From Ignavibacteria bacterium (GTDB lineage: Bacteria > Bacteroidota > Ignavibacteria > UBA10030), in assembly GCA_016873805.1 (NCBI GenBank), contig VGVZ01000030.1, forward strand, positions 1 to 36,109: a stretch of 36,109 nucleotides of DNA, read 5' to 3'. Positions 24,341 to 32,850 of this stretch are shown in pieces. The position numbers were made by a program, and so were the translations under genes. Every line of letters begins with the position of its first letter. Position 1 is the stretch's first letter. Below the pieces are notes generated by a model that had not been told where the DNA came from, ran no database searches, and saw only the letters and a program-made list of their open reading frames with translations.

Positions 24341-24582
24341 GTTCCGTTGCGCCAATCGCTCCATTCGTAAGTGATCATCAACTGACCGACGATTGTCCCG
24401 CGATATTCCGCGACATAGTAGAGCCCTTTGGTTGAGTCGCTCAGAAGATTTTCGACTCCTTGATGGGCGACCTGAGCATCGAGAATCTTATCTTCCGTTT
24501 CCTTTGCCATCAACAGGTTGAATTCGGTGATGACGGACGCATCGTCCGGAACGGCTTGTCGGACTGTGATCTCTTCGATCAT
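24106..24582 (-). CDS. GNAT-family N-acetyltransferase (intact copy)
   Basis: A 158-residue acetyl-CoA-dependent acetyltransferase. The N-terminus IRQ-type strand reads ITVRQAVPDDASVI. Motif A is FWWIQSVFVREEFRRHGIYRTL, with RRHGIY as the acetyl-CoA pyrophosphate loop, and motif B is GANTRAKQTYERLGM. The acceptor substrate cannot be told. The start overlaps the S9 peptidase stop by 4 nt (24579-24582). The 3' 235 bp are repeated at 8191-8425, where they form a pseudogene. Ancestrally the methyltransferase gene followed directly. Confidence 0.88.
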   Translation of the reverse strand: MIEEITVRQAVPDDASVITEFNLLMAKETEDKILDAQVAHQGVENLLSDSTKGLYYVAEYRGTIVGQLMITYEWSDWRNGTFWWIQSVFVREEFRRHGIYRTLHEHVLRIARENPDVCGIRLYVDGANTRAKQTYERLGMTKSDYQFYEIDFVLGKDH

Positions 24583-25667
24583 CGGTATCCCGCTTTGACC
24601 AGATCATCCAACGATCGGAACGGCGTGGGAGGTTTCAGATACGTGGCGAGGAATTTGTACACCTTCAGCCGAGTTTCCCGGGCCGACTTGATATCGATTC
24701 GCTCGAGGCTGTGTCCGCCGGGTGCATCTTTGAAGATCTCGTATTCGAACTTCTTCCCCGCCGCCTTAAGAGCGCGGATGAGATGTTCAACCTCCAGCAC
24801 GTTGACGTCGTCGTCGTTCGTCGTCGTGTGGATGAGGAGCGGAGTCTTGAGCTTCTCGGCATGATTGACGGGAGAGCGCTTCCGATATTCTTCGATATTG
24901 TCTCGGGCCGTCTTGCCGATGTGATACTGGGCGGAGAAGAGCCGTCGATAGTCATCGGTGGCATATCCCATCCGCGCAACCAGATCGCTCACCGGCACAC
25001 CGGCGTAAGCCGCTTTGTATGCGTCAGGATACTCGAACACGTTCATGAGTGAAATCATCCCGCCGTGGCTCCACCCCAGGATGCCGATCCGGTCGTTGTC
25101 GACGAAATCGTAGTTCTCGATCATGTAGTTGCGGCTCGCATAGACATCGTCGTTCTCGAGGGCGCCGTAGTCGATCAGTTCCATAAACGAGCGTCCGTAA
25201 CCGGTACTGCCGCGATATTCCGGAGCGACAATGATGTATCCCTGCGCGACGATCTCACGGACCATATGCGCATGATAGGTCGAGAAATCTCCGTGGACGC
25301 CGCCGTGGGGAAAGACAAGGAGAGGATATTTCTTGGACCGATCGATCTTGTGAGGAATGAATACATAGGTCCAGAATTTTACCGGATTGTCGACGCCCAT
25401 GGCTGTCGGATTCGGTTTTTTGGACTTTGGCGGACCCGTGATGTAGACTTTATCGATGAGTGCAACGTCCCCCACTTTGCTGTACCAGAGAACGTCGTCG
25501 ATGAGCTTTTCGAGGCGGTCAAATCGGGCGCTCATTGATTCAAGCTGACGCTCAAGGCGTTGTGTGTCTGTTGGTGGCGGCTGCTGTGCGTTGACGAGCG
25601 AATAACTGACTGTCAACAACATGATCGGGAAGAAGAAATGCAACGACGTCTTTGTGATGTTCTTCAT
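24579..25667 (-). CDS. Exported S9-family peptidase (prolyl oligopeptidase type)
   Basis: A 362-residue exported alpha/beta hydrolase. A signal peptide (to about residue 27, VNAQ) is followed by a short helical region (QRLERQLESMSARFDRL) and the catalytic domain. The nucleophile is Ser200 in GWSHGG, the acid is in HTTTNDDDVNV and the His in APGGHSLER. The oxyanion region is FPHGGVHG. It lacks the N-terminal beta-propeller of classical prolyl oligopeptidases, so the substrate could be a peptide or an ester. It is the first gene of the operon that the nos island interrupts. Confidence 0.87.
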   Translation of the reverse strand: MKNITKTSLHFFFPIMLLTVSYSLVNAQQPPPTDTQRLERQLESMSARFDRLEKLIDDVLWYSKVGDVALIDKVYITGPPKSKKPNPTAMGVDNPVKFWTYVFIPHKIDRSKKYPLLVFPHGGVHGDFSTYHAHMVREIVAQGYIIVAPEYRGSTGYGRSFMELIDYGALENDDVYASRNYMIENYDFVDNDRIGILGWSHGGMISLMNVFEYPDAYKAAYAGVPVSDLVARMGYATDDYRRLFSAQYHIGKTARDNIEEYRKRSPVNHAEKLKTPLLIHTTTNDDDVNVLEVEHLIRALKAAGKKFEYEIFKDAPGGHSLERIDIKSARETRLKVYKFLATYLKPPTPFRSLDDLVKAGYR

Positions 25668-25720
25668 GGGTGTTCCTCTTTGAGGTTGATTCGAATTTGT
25701 GACATGATGGACAGCGGGAC

Positions 25721-25743
25721 AGAATTCCCGTAAAGGGAATTCT
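25721..25743 (-). terminator. Hairpin between lipoprotein and S9 peptidase genes
   Basis: AGAATTCCC (25721-25729) and GGGAATTCT (25735-25743) form a perfect 9-bp stem with a 5-nt loop, 44 nt beyond the lipoprotein stop. There is no T-run on the minus strand, so termination efficiency is uncertain. Confidence 0.5.
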
Positions 25744-25786
25744 CAGGTCTCCTTCAATGGATCATGCGGCTGTTTGGCGAATGCGC

Positions 25787-26413
25787 TCACTGTTCCACGT
25801 GCAGTGAGTGACTCAGCAGTCTGAAGGTCTCGGCGGTAATAATGTTCGCGCCCGAGCTCCAGGATATGTACACCGGTCCTACGTTTTTGACAAAGGCAGA
25901 TGTTTGGGATCGTAATCCGCCTCCAACACTATACTTGACTGTGTCTCCACTTCCAACCGGCATAAACCGTGGCGTTTCGAATCTCCATCCTCCAATCAAC
26001 AGCGTTACGTAGTCGTTCTTGTCCTCTACGATGCGAAACGAGGATGTGTCTGTGAATCTATAAACTCGGTCACGCGCAGGATCATACGAGTTTATGAAGG
26101 ATGCAGTGCCGGTATCGGTTCGGTGCACATGGTATTCAAGGCGATCGGCGTAGGGTGTTCGGTAATCAATAACCCACTCGCTTGTGCCCACCTTTTTCAG
26201 CGCCTCCCCAGCCGTTGGGCGACTGAAAAACTCATAGGAAAACATCCATCGGTTCCCAAGAGCTAAGGGGCAATAGTCCTCGGAGACGACGGGTTCAGGT
26301 AGAGTCGATGTGTCTATGCCTTCGTCACACTGCATGGAGGTGATTGCCAGCACACACCAAAGCACTCCGCGTATTCTCAGAGATGTTTGTATTGTTCCTC
26401 CGTGGCTTAGCAT
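25787..26413 (-). CDS. Hypothetical lipoprotein
   Basis: A 208-residue protein. The ATG at 26413 is chosen because a basic, hydrophobic signal (IRGVLWCVLAITSMQC) with a lipobox-like SMQC follows it; the frame is open further upstream but overlaps the S46 peptidase gene. The mature protein begins DEGIDTS and contains CPLALGNRWMFSYE, a phrase typical of small Bacteroidota/Ignavibacteria envelope lipoproteins that fold as beta barrels or cradles. No catalytic motif is visible. It follows the S46 peptidase gene by 23 nt and is probably cotranscribed with it. Function unknown. Confidence 0.7.
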   Translation of the reverse strand: MLSHGGTIQTSLRIRGVLWCVLAITSMQCDEGIDTSTLPEPVVSEDYCPLALGNRWMFSYEFFSRPTAGEALKKVGTSEWVIDYRTPYADRLEYHVHRTDTGTASFINSYDPARDRVYRFTDTSSFRIVEDKNDYVTLLIGGWRFETPRFMPVGSGDTVKYSVGGGLRSQTSAFVKNVGPVYISWSSGANIITAETFRLLSHSLHVEQ

Positions 26414-26436
26414 ATATCTTCTTGGACGTACGATGA

Positions 26437-28587
26437 TCACTTCAGCCCCATCTCCGTCAGCAGATGATCCGCCTCGCCGACCTTCTCCGTTACCCACAGA
26501 ACGTACCGGATGTCCACGGCAATCGAGCGGCTGTACGATTCGCTCCATGCAAAATCGTTGATGGTTGCCTCCCACGCCCGGTCGAAATTCACGCCGACCA
26601 ATTCACCATTCGCATTGATCACGGGACTTCCCGAATTTCCTCCGGTTGTATCTGTATTGTAGAGGATTGCCACCGGGACATCATTGAGCTTCGGATGCTT
26701 GTATCGGCCGTATTCCTTCGCATTCGCGAGGTTGATGACCTTTTCGGGTGTATCGAACGGCTCTTCACCCGTCGTCTTCTCAATAACTCCCTTGAGTGTG
26801 GTGATCGGAGAGTAGTACGTTGCATCAGCCGGGTTGTAGCCGCGGATATATCCGAATGTCAAACGAAGCGTTCTATTCGCGTCCGGGATGAATGCGGTTT
26901 TGAGATACTGCTCCTTCACATCAACCAGAAGAGCGGAAAGCTTTGAGAGAGCTCCTTCGCGTCGCTGGCGAGTTTCCTTCAGAGCTTGATACGTCGGGTA
27001 GAGGGCTCTCGCGAGCTTGAGGAAAGGATCGTTGATCGTCTCCAATTCCTCCTTGCTCGTTGAAAGAAGTTCGAGAACATATTGTTCGTTGTTGAGTTTC
27101 GATGCCGGGTATGCTTTGTCGATAAACGAAGCGATATCCCGCTCTACGTTTCCTGTTGTGAGCAATGCGCCAATGGCCGGAACGCGCTGATTCATCGGAA
27201 GACTTCCCGCCTGCATCAGAAGCTCCCGGAGAAAGGTGCGGTCGGTCTCGTCATGGTAGTCCGCCAGTGCGCGTAGCATCGTCTCTTTCGTGCGTGGAAA
27301 ATTTCTATCCATGTATGCAGATTCGCGTTCGAGATCGGGCTTCTGGCGCTCGATCGAGGCCTCGTAGATGCGATATGCGGCGGAGAGCATCGTGGAACTG
27401 GAAGGAAGGAAATCGAGAATGATCTCAGATTCCGCACGACTCGTGATCTCCTCGTACACCTTTCCGATCTCGGTCAACACCGTTCCATAGACTTCGTTTC
27501 GTCTCGGATCGGAGTCGATGAATCGCTGAAGATCCGCTTCTTCCAGTTTCTTCTTTTCGACCAGATTGAGACGATCGAGCCCTTTCAGCTGGCCGCGAAA
27601 ACGTTTCATGACGTTGGCCAGACTCTTGATCCGGGCGGCGTGCTTGATCGCAACTTCACGATCCTTCTCTCCCATCTCTTTCATCACGGCAATCTGCCAA
27701 TCGTACAGATTCGCGATGTATGGCATTCGGTACTGTTCCTCATACTGCATGAAGTGCGATGTCCGGTGGCGGTTCGTGCGACCCGGGTATCCAAGCAGGA
27801 ACACAAAATCTCCCTCATCGACTCCGGCCGGCTGAACCTTCAGGATCTTCCTCGGCTTGTATGGGACGTTGGTCGGCGAATAGTCTGCGGGTGATCCGTC
27901 CGGGGCAACGTACACGCGCATGAAAGAAAAATCTCCCGTATGGCGCGGCCAAATCCAGTTGTCCGTCTCTCCGCCGAACTCGCCGATGCTGCGTGGGGGA
28001 ACGTAGACCATGCGCACATCGCGCAGGTAGGTGTAGATAAAGAGAACGTACGTGCGCCCTGCGAACATCTCCGAAACCTCTGCCCGCTTGCCCGGATGCT
28101 GCTGTTCCGCCTCGGCGGCGAGTTCCTTCATCTTGCGATCAATCGCTTTTGTGCGCTCGGCGAGATCCATTCCTTCAGTGACGGCGCTCAGGACTTCGCG
28201 CGAAACATCCCGGTACGAATCGGTAATCCGCACCGTATAGCCGATGGCCTGTGCCTCTTCGGCGCGCGTCTTTGCAAGGAATCCATTGGCGATGTAATCG
28301 TTCTCCTTCGTGCTCGCTGCCTGCGCGGCGCCAAACGCACAGTGGTGATTGGTCAGGATCAAACCGTCGGACGAAACGAACGAACCCGTACAACCGCCGA
28401 CCATCACAATCGCATCGATGAGACTGACACCGTCGGGATTATACAGAGCGTTGGGATCGATCTTCAATCCCTTCGCCTTCAGGTTTAGTTTGTGGATGTC
28501 GCTGATCGGATACATCCCCTCGTCTGCCAGCGAGAAATTGACGAAGAGAGCGAGGAGAAGAAGAAAGAGTGAAAGACGTGTGATCAT
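26437..28587 (-). CDS. S46-family dipeptidyl peptidase (DPP7/DPP11 type)
   Basis: A 716-residue exported serine peptidase that removes dipeptides from peptide N-termini in the periplasm. The ATG at 28587 is used; an in-frame TTG lies six codons upstream. The signal peptide ends near SLADE. The chymotrypsin-like triad is visible: His in TNHHC (81-82), Asp in WPRHTGDFSFMR and Ser in TGGNSGSPV near residue 640. The helical insert between these is characteristic of S46. Whether it prefers hydrophobic (DPP7) or acidic (DPP11) P1 residues cannot be decided by eye. S46 enzymes are concentrated in Bacteroidota and relatives, which supports the lineage call. Confidence 0.93.
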   Translation of the reverse strand: MITRLSLFLLLLALFVNFSLADEGMYPISDIHKLNLKAKGLKIDPNALYNPDGVSLIDAIVMVGGCTGSFVSSDGLILTNHHCAFGAAQAASTKENDYIANGFLAKTRAEEAQAIGYTVRITDSYRDVSREVLSAVTEGMDLAERTKAIDRKMKELAAEAEQQHPGKRAEVSEMFAGRTYVLFIYTYLRDVRMVYVPPRSIGEFGGETDNWIWPRHTGDFSFMRVYVAPDGSPADYSPTNVPYKPRKILKVQPAGVDEGDFVFLLGYPGRTNRHRTSHFMQYEEQYRMPYIANLYDWQIAVMKEMGEKDREVAIKHAARIKSLANVMKRFRGQLKGLDRLNLVEKKKLEEADLQRFIDSDPRRNEVYGTVLTEIGKVYEEITSRAESEIILDFLPSSSTMLSAAYRIYEASIERQKPDLERESAYMDRNFPRTKETMLRALADYHDETDRTFLRELLMQAGSLPMNQRVPAIGALLTTGNVERDIASFIDKAYPASKLNNEQYVLELLSTSKEELETINDPFLKLARALYPTYQALKETRQRREGALSKLSALLVDVKEQYLKTAFIPDANRTLRLTFGYIRGYNPADATYYSPITTLKGVIEKTTGEEPFDTPEKVINLANAKEYGRYKHPKLNDVPVAILYNTDTTGGNSGSPVINANGELVGVNFDRAWEATINDFAWSESYSRSIAVDIRYVLWVTEKVGEADHLLTEMGLK

Positions 28588-28787
28588 GGTATGCCCCGTG
28601 TTCAAATGATGATTGCGATCGAGAAAGTGTATCGAAAAATTGAGAGAAATACCAACGGGAGCGGTCTCTGAGACTCATGGGATTTCGTCAAAGATGAGGG
28701 ATGGAATGAGGGAACAATGTTCCATCAAAGATAGAAAAACTTCGGAGAAGAAGAAGCGGGATTCGAAACAAGAGCGGTGCGTCTTGA

Positions 28788-29945
28788 TCACGGACGGATG
28801 ACGGCCTTGATCACGTACTCCGGCACGAATCGAATCGCTTCATCGTGGTACGATCCCGTCTTGTTGTTGGCTGTGGAAACAACAACAAGATCCAATGATG
28901 GAACAACAAAGATAAACTGATCTCCCCATCCCCACGCAACCTTGATCCCATCGGGTTTTGGTTCGACACTGGCCGATCCCTGGAGGGGCATCATCCACCA
29001 TTGATAGCCGTATCCGAAATTGCCAGATGTGCCGATGGTTCTGCTCGTCGACGTCTGCACCCACGAGGCGGAGACAATCGGCTGGCCATGCCAAGCTCCG
29101 TTGTCGAGGAAGATCAATCCGATGCGTGCCATATCGCGTGGACGCAGGTGAAGACCCCATCCGGTGTTGGTGATATTGGATGAACCCGGTTCCCACTCCC
29201 ACTGATAAATTCCAAGGGGATTGAACAAACGTTCACGTGCATACTCCGACACAGATTTTCCGGCGCTCCGTTTGAGGATTTCGCCGAGCAGCACCGAGCA
29301 TCCGCTGTTGTATTTGAATTGTGCGCCCGGCGTCGATACCATCGGTTGCGCAAGAACAAAACGGATCCAGTCCGGACTTCCCATCATCCGGGTGATCGGA
29401 TTCCGGGAATCGTTGTAGGAGACCGACAGCTCATCCCACTCCAATCCGGATGTCATCGTCAGAAGATGTTCGATCGTCATGGATTGCTTCTGAGGATTGG
29501 TATGGGCGAGGTCGGCATGTTCAGGAAAATAGCTGAAGACGTTCGTTTGCAGACTGGGGATGAGGTGTTGTTCGACCGCGATCCCGATCAGTGCGGAGGT
29601 TACGCTCTTCGTCACGGAGTACACCTGATGGCTCGCATAACGGGATGAACCCCGGTAGTATTCTTCCATCACAAGCATCCCATGTCGCACAACGAGGAGC
29701 GAACGGATTTCACCGTGCAGACCGGATGTAATCCTGCTATTCAGGGTCGCAAGCATTGCTCCATCCATTCCCGCTTGTTGCGGCGAGGCGGTCTTCCAGT
29801 CGATGTCGACAGGATCAACTCCGACGTCGGCGCAAGAGCAAAAGAGAAGGAGAACAACAGCCGCGGCGAGAATGTGAAGCGACCAAAGGGATCGCGCTTG
29901 GAGGCGAAGAATGGTCAGAGAGGAGTTCTTCGATGAGTCGATCAT
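28788..29945 (-). CDS. Serine hydrolase of the beta-lactamase (class C/PBP4*) family, lipoprotein
   Basis: A 385-residue probable lipoprotein. The first ATG is at 29945, with an in-frame TTG six codons upstream. A hydrophobic stretch ends LLLFCSCAD (Cys38 a possible lipid site). The SxxK nucleophile motif is SVTK (110-113), the YxN motif lies in KYNSG and WGWGDQ near the C-terminus occupies the KTG-like position. This family includes esterases, D-Ala-D-Ala peptidases and rarely true beta-lactamases, so resistance should not be assumed. About 200 nt without a gene separate it from the S46 start. Confidence 0.85.
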   Translation of the reverse strand: MIDSSKNSSLTILRLQARSLWSLHILAAAVVLLLFCSCADVGVDPVDIDWKTASPQQAGMDGAMLATLNSRITSGLHGEIRSLLVVRHGMLVMEEYYRGSSRYASHQVYSVTKSVTSALIGIAVEQHLIPSLQTNVFSYFPEHADLAHTNPQKQSMTIEHLLTMTSGLEWDELSVSYNDSRNPITRMMGSPDWIRFVLAQPMVSTPGAQFKYNSGCSVLLGEILKRSAGKSVSEYARERLFNPLGIYQWEWEPGSSNITNTGWGLHLRPRDMARIGLIFLDNGAWHGQPIVSASWVQTSTSRTIGTSGNFGYGYQWWMMPLQGSASVEPKPDGIKVAWGWGDQFIFVVPSLDLVVVSTANNKTGSYHDEAIRFVPEYVIKAVIRP

Positions 29946-30038
29946 GGTGTGGACCGCAGGCAAGCGTCAACCTATCATAGCTGAATTCGGAAAAAATCTC
30001 AAGGGATGAAGTTTCATCAGACGGAGTGCATCATGAGA

Positions 30039-30362
30039 TCAGGAGGAGGAAACCGGCTTCCAGGTTCCGCCGGATCCGTGGTACGTTTCGGCGAACAGTT
30101 CGAATTGCCGGCCGCATGATGTGCATTCGAAGAGATAGTGCACGACATCACCCCAACCTCCTTCTGGAGGAAGCATAGTGAATGGTAAAACACCCTGATG
30201 GGGATATTCATCGACAAGGCTGAGAATTTCCTTTTCGAGATGTTCCCTTGCCCTTTGAATAGCCGCCTGAAGATCCCCGGGAAGATCAATCCGTGAGATG
30301 ATTTGAAGTTCGGAACACTTCCGGCAATCCACCATCCGTTCGGTTCTCCCGTTGAAAGACAT
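30039..30362 (-). CDS. Small CxxC protein of unknown function
   Basis: A 107-residue protein with two CxxC pairs, CRKC near residue 13 and CTSC near residue 82. They are separated by a helical region (LQAAIQRAREHLEKEILSL), consistent with a split zinc ribbon. The last part, CTSCGRQFELFAETYHG, looks like a folded zinc knuckle. ATG at 30362 lacks a clear ribosome-binding site; the ATG at 30335 has GGGAG about 10 nt upstream and may be the true start. It has no signal peptide and is transcribed divergently from the symporter gene. I do not recognise a function. Confidence 0.6.
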   Translation of the reverse strand: MSFNGRTERMVDCRKCSELQIISRIDLPGDLQAAIQRAREHLEKEILSLVDEYPHQGVLPFTMLPPEGGWGDVVHYLFECTSCGRQFELFAETYHGSGGTWKPVSSS

Positions 30363-30498
30363 CCAGATTGAGAGACCTGTGAGTTCTCGGGACCCCCATC
30401 TATATAGTTGAATTTGGGATGAAAAGCAGGTATGTACGATCCAATTTGGCGTCGATGGATCTCGTAATCAAATATCAACACAGGACGGAGCGTCGGAT

Positions 30499-31767
30499 AT
30501 GAGTCGGCACACGAAGATCTTCATCGGTCTACTCTTCGGAGCAGCGGCGGGCGTTGTGTGTAATGCCTTTCTTCATGAAACGGCATTCGTGAATGTTGTG
30601 CAGACGTATGTGAGTGATCCCCTGGGGAAGATCTTCCTCAATCTCCTCATCATGATGGTGATTCCTCTCGTCTTTGCGAGTCTCTCGCTGGGGGTGGCAC
30701 AGATCGGGGACCTGAAGCACCTGGGACGGATCGGCGTTCGGACGATCGGGTACTTCCTGCTGGTTACAACCATCGCGGTGACAATCGGTCTGGTGCTCGT
30801 GAACACGATCCGGCCCGGTGATTTCCTTCCGTCCGAAACAAAAGAGGAGCTTCTTTCTTCCTACAGCGAGCAGGCATCGCAGTTGAAGGATGCATCGGAA
30901 CGGACGGAGTTCGGAATCCAAACACTGGTGAACATTGTTCCGCGAAATCCGGCAGCAATCATCGCGCGGCCGAATCCCGATATGCTGGCGCTCATATTCG
31001 TGGCACTGATGGTCGGTATCGCGCTGACCCTCATTGCGAAGGAACGTGCGGCACCGGTGATTCGCGTCCTTGAGGGGATCAACGATATCACGGTTTCCAT
31101 CATCAACATTGCGATGAGACTGGCTCCCTATGGAGTTGCCGCGCTGATTTTCAGTGTCACGTCACGATTTGGTTTCGATCTGATCGTTGCACTCAGCATG
31201 TACGTGGTGACGGTTCTCATCGGACTTTTCCTTCACCAGTTTGGTGTGTTCGCGATTCTCATCCGTCTCTTTGCACGGTACAATCCGTTGTTGTTCTTTC
31301 GCAACGTGCAGACCGTGATGCTCACGGCCTTTTCGACGAGTTCGAGTAACGCCACACTTCCCACGACGATTCTTGTTTCTCAAAACAATCTCGGCATCCC
31401 GTCGCATATCACCGGATTCGTGTTGCCCATGGGGGCCACAATGAACATGAACGGCACGGCGTTGTTCGAAGGAGTGACAGTCCTCTTTCTCGCTCAGGTG
31501 TTCGGTGTCGAACTGTCGCTGGGCGCGCAAATTGTTGTCGTGATTATGAGTGTGCTGACTGCGGTTGGGGCGGCGGGGGTTCCGTCGGGATCCATTCCGC
31601 TCCTCGTGATGGTGCTGGCGATGGTGAATGTTCCCGCGGAGGGTATTGCGATCATCCTCGGTGTTGACCGGATTCTCGATATGTGCCGTACGGTGCTCAA
31701 TGTGACGGGGGATGTCACGTGTGCGGCGTACATTGCAAGGTCGGAAGGAGTTACGCTGAAAGCGTAG
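30499..31767 (+). CDS. Dicarboxylate/amino acid:cation symporter (DAACS, GltP-like)
   Basis: A 422-residue inner-membrane transporter with the full glutamate-transporter fold. The HP1 serine-rich loop is STSSSNATLP, the cation motif NMDGT reads NMNGT, HP2 is AAGVPSGSIPLL and helix 8 is DRILDMCRTVLNVTGD, whose Asp, Arg and Asn contact the substrate. Together these say Na+- or H+-coupled uptake of glutamate, aspartate or C4-dicarboxylates. The Arg in helix 8 is the residue normally associated with acidic side-chain recognition. The ATG at 30499 has GGACGGAG upstream. It is monocistronic and convergent with the GAF gene. Confidence 0.93.
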   Translation: MSRHTKIFIGLLFGAAAGVVCNAFLHETAFVNVVQTYVSDPLGKIFLNLLIMMVIPLVFASLSLGVAQIGDLKHLGRIGVRTIGYFLLVTTIAVTIGLVLVNTIRPGDFLPSETKEELLSSYSEQASQLKDASERTEFGIQTLVNIVPRNPAAIIARPNPDMLALIFVALMVGIALTLIAKERAAPVIRVLEGINDITVSIINIAMRLAPYGVAALIFSVTSRFGFDLIVALSMYVVTVLIGLFLHQFGVFAILIRLFARYNPLLFFRNVQTVMLTAFSTSSSNATLPTTILVSQNNLGIPSHITGFVLPMGATMNMNGTALFEGVTVLFLAQVFGVELSLGAQIVVVIMSVLTAVGAAGVPSGSIPLLVMVLAMVNVPAEGIAIILGVDRILDMCRTVLNVTGDVTCAAYIARSEGVTLKA

Positions 31768-31801
31768 CCGGCAAAGAAGTTCAGTGCCGTTGCATCTCGA
31801 T

Positions 31802-32497
31802 CTACGGAGCGGGCTTTGTGGGATAGAGGAGCTCGATGCAGTCCGGACATACGCCGTGACTGAACCGGGCGTCGCTCTTCTTCTGGATATACGACTCAAG
31901 CTGCATCCAATTTCCATCGTCATCCCGGATCTTTTTGCACGTGGAACAGATGGAAATCAGTCCGCTCAAGGACCGGATCGCATCACGGGACGCGTTCAGT
32001 TCGCGAATGGTCTGACGAAGATCGAGAAGCGCAGAGGCCTGACGCGCGAGACTCGATAGTGCCTCTTGCTGTTCCGGTGTGACGGTCCGCGGCGCGGTGT
32101 CGACGGCGCAAAGTGTCCCGACCGGGAATCCATCGGCCGTCCGGAGCAGAGCACCGGCATAGAAGCGGATCTTCGGCTCTTTGTGGACCAATGGGTTGTT
32201 GACGAATCGCGGATCTTCAAGAGCATCTGCCACGACCATCACGTTCGATTCCAAGATCGCGTGAGCACAGAAGGCGATATCGCGAGGAGTCTCGGTTTCC
32301 TGAATGCCGATACGCGATTTGAACCACTGCCGATGTTCATCAACCAGGCTGATGTAGGCAATGGGAGTCTCGCAGATATAGGACGCAAGTTTGGTCAGGT
32401 CGTCGAAGCTCTGCTCTGGGTCTGTGTCGAGAATTTTCAGTCGTCTGAGCGCGGCAAGTCTTTCGTTCTCGTTCGATGGGCGGAGGGGAGTAGTCAC
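31802..32497 (-). CDS. GAF-domain sensory protein with C-terminal CxxC module
   Basis: A 231-residue cytoplasmic protein. The start is assigned to a GTG at 32497 because AAGGA lies about 9 nt upstream; the longer frame to 32593 would add an unconvincing tail. A GAF domain (about 15-165, with NERLAALRRLKILDT at the start and FYAGALLRTADGFPVGTLCAVD near the end) is followed by a short helix. The C-terminal module is SGLISICSTCKKIRDDDGNW to CPDC, a Cys-paired unit found at the end of many GAF/PAS proteins. There is no output kinase or cyclase domain, so it may signal through protein contact. Confidence 0.82.
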   Translation of the reverse strand: MTTPLRPSNENERLAALRRLKILDTDPEQSFDDLTKLASYICETPIAYISLVDEHRQWFKSRIGIQETETPRDIAFCAHAILESNVMVVADALEDPRFVNNPLVHKEPKIRFYAGALLRTADGFPVGTLCAVDTAPRTVTPEQQEALSSLARQASALLDLRQTIRELNASRDAIRSLSGLISICSTCKKIRDDDGNWMQLESYIQKKSDARFSHGVCPDCIELLYPTKPAP

Positions 32498-32587
32498 GCG
32501 GGGCGTCCTTTTTGTGAGAAGCCGAAATGTCTGAGATCTGAATCTGTATGTTCTAGTGTCGCGTTCCGGAAAAAGGTTTACAAAGTC

Positions 32588-32708
32588 AAGCACGAAATCT
32601 CAAGCACGAAAACCGAAACAAAAGCCAATGACAGTAATTCAAATGAACCAACCTGGTCTTTGAACGTTTTCGATTTGAGCATTTGAATTTGTTTGTGATT
32701 TCGTGCTT
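32588..32708. repeat. Imperfect palindromic intergenic element
   Basis: AAGCACGAAATC (32588-32599) is matched by its complement at 32697-32708. Further inside, AAACAAA and ATTCAAATG segments also pair in order, giving a long interrupted inverted repeat. AAGCACGAAA occurs a second time at 32605-32614. The composition (CGAAA, CAAA, TTCGTGCTT) resembles dispersed palindromic repeats seen between genes in FCB and planctomycete genomes. It lies in the 353-nt gap 32498-32850, which holds no gene. Confidence 0.55.
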
Positions 32709-32850
32709 CGCATTTCGGATTTGCCCGTCCGGACTTCGACAAGATTCTTCTGGAACAGGACACTAGCTGAATGTTCAACATCAGAGAATGCTCAAAGGTT
32801 CATCATGGATTTGAAATTGAGACAGATTAATGACGTTCGGATCACGGAGT

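Noticed and set aside
28606-28787. A small gene or RNA in the gap before the S46 peptidase
   Set aside because: Only a 5-bp GGAAC/GTTCC hairpin and weak promoter-like hexamers are present; no frame with a ribosome-binding site was found.
28788-29945. A beta-lactamase resistance gene
   Set aside because: The SxxK/YxN family is broad, and lipoprotein esterases or peptidases are more common; nothing points to antibiotic hydrolysis.
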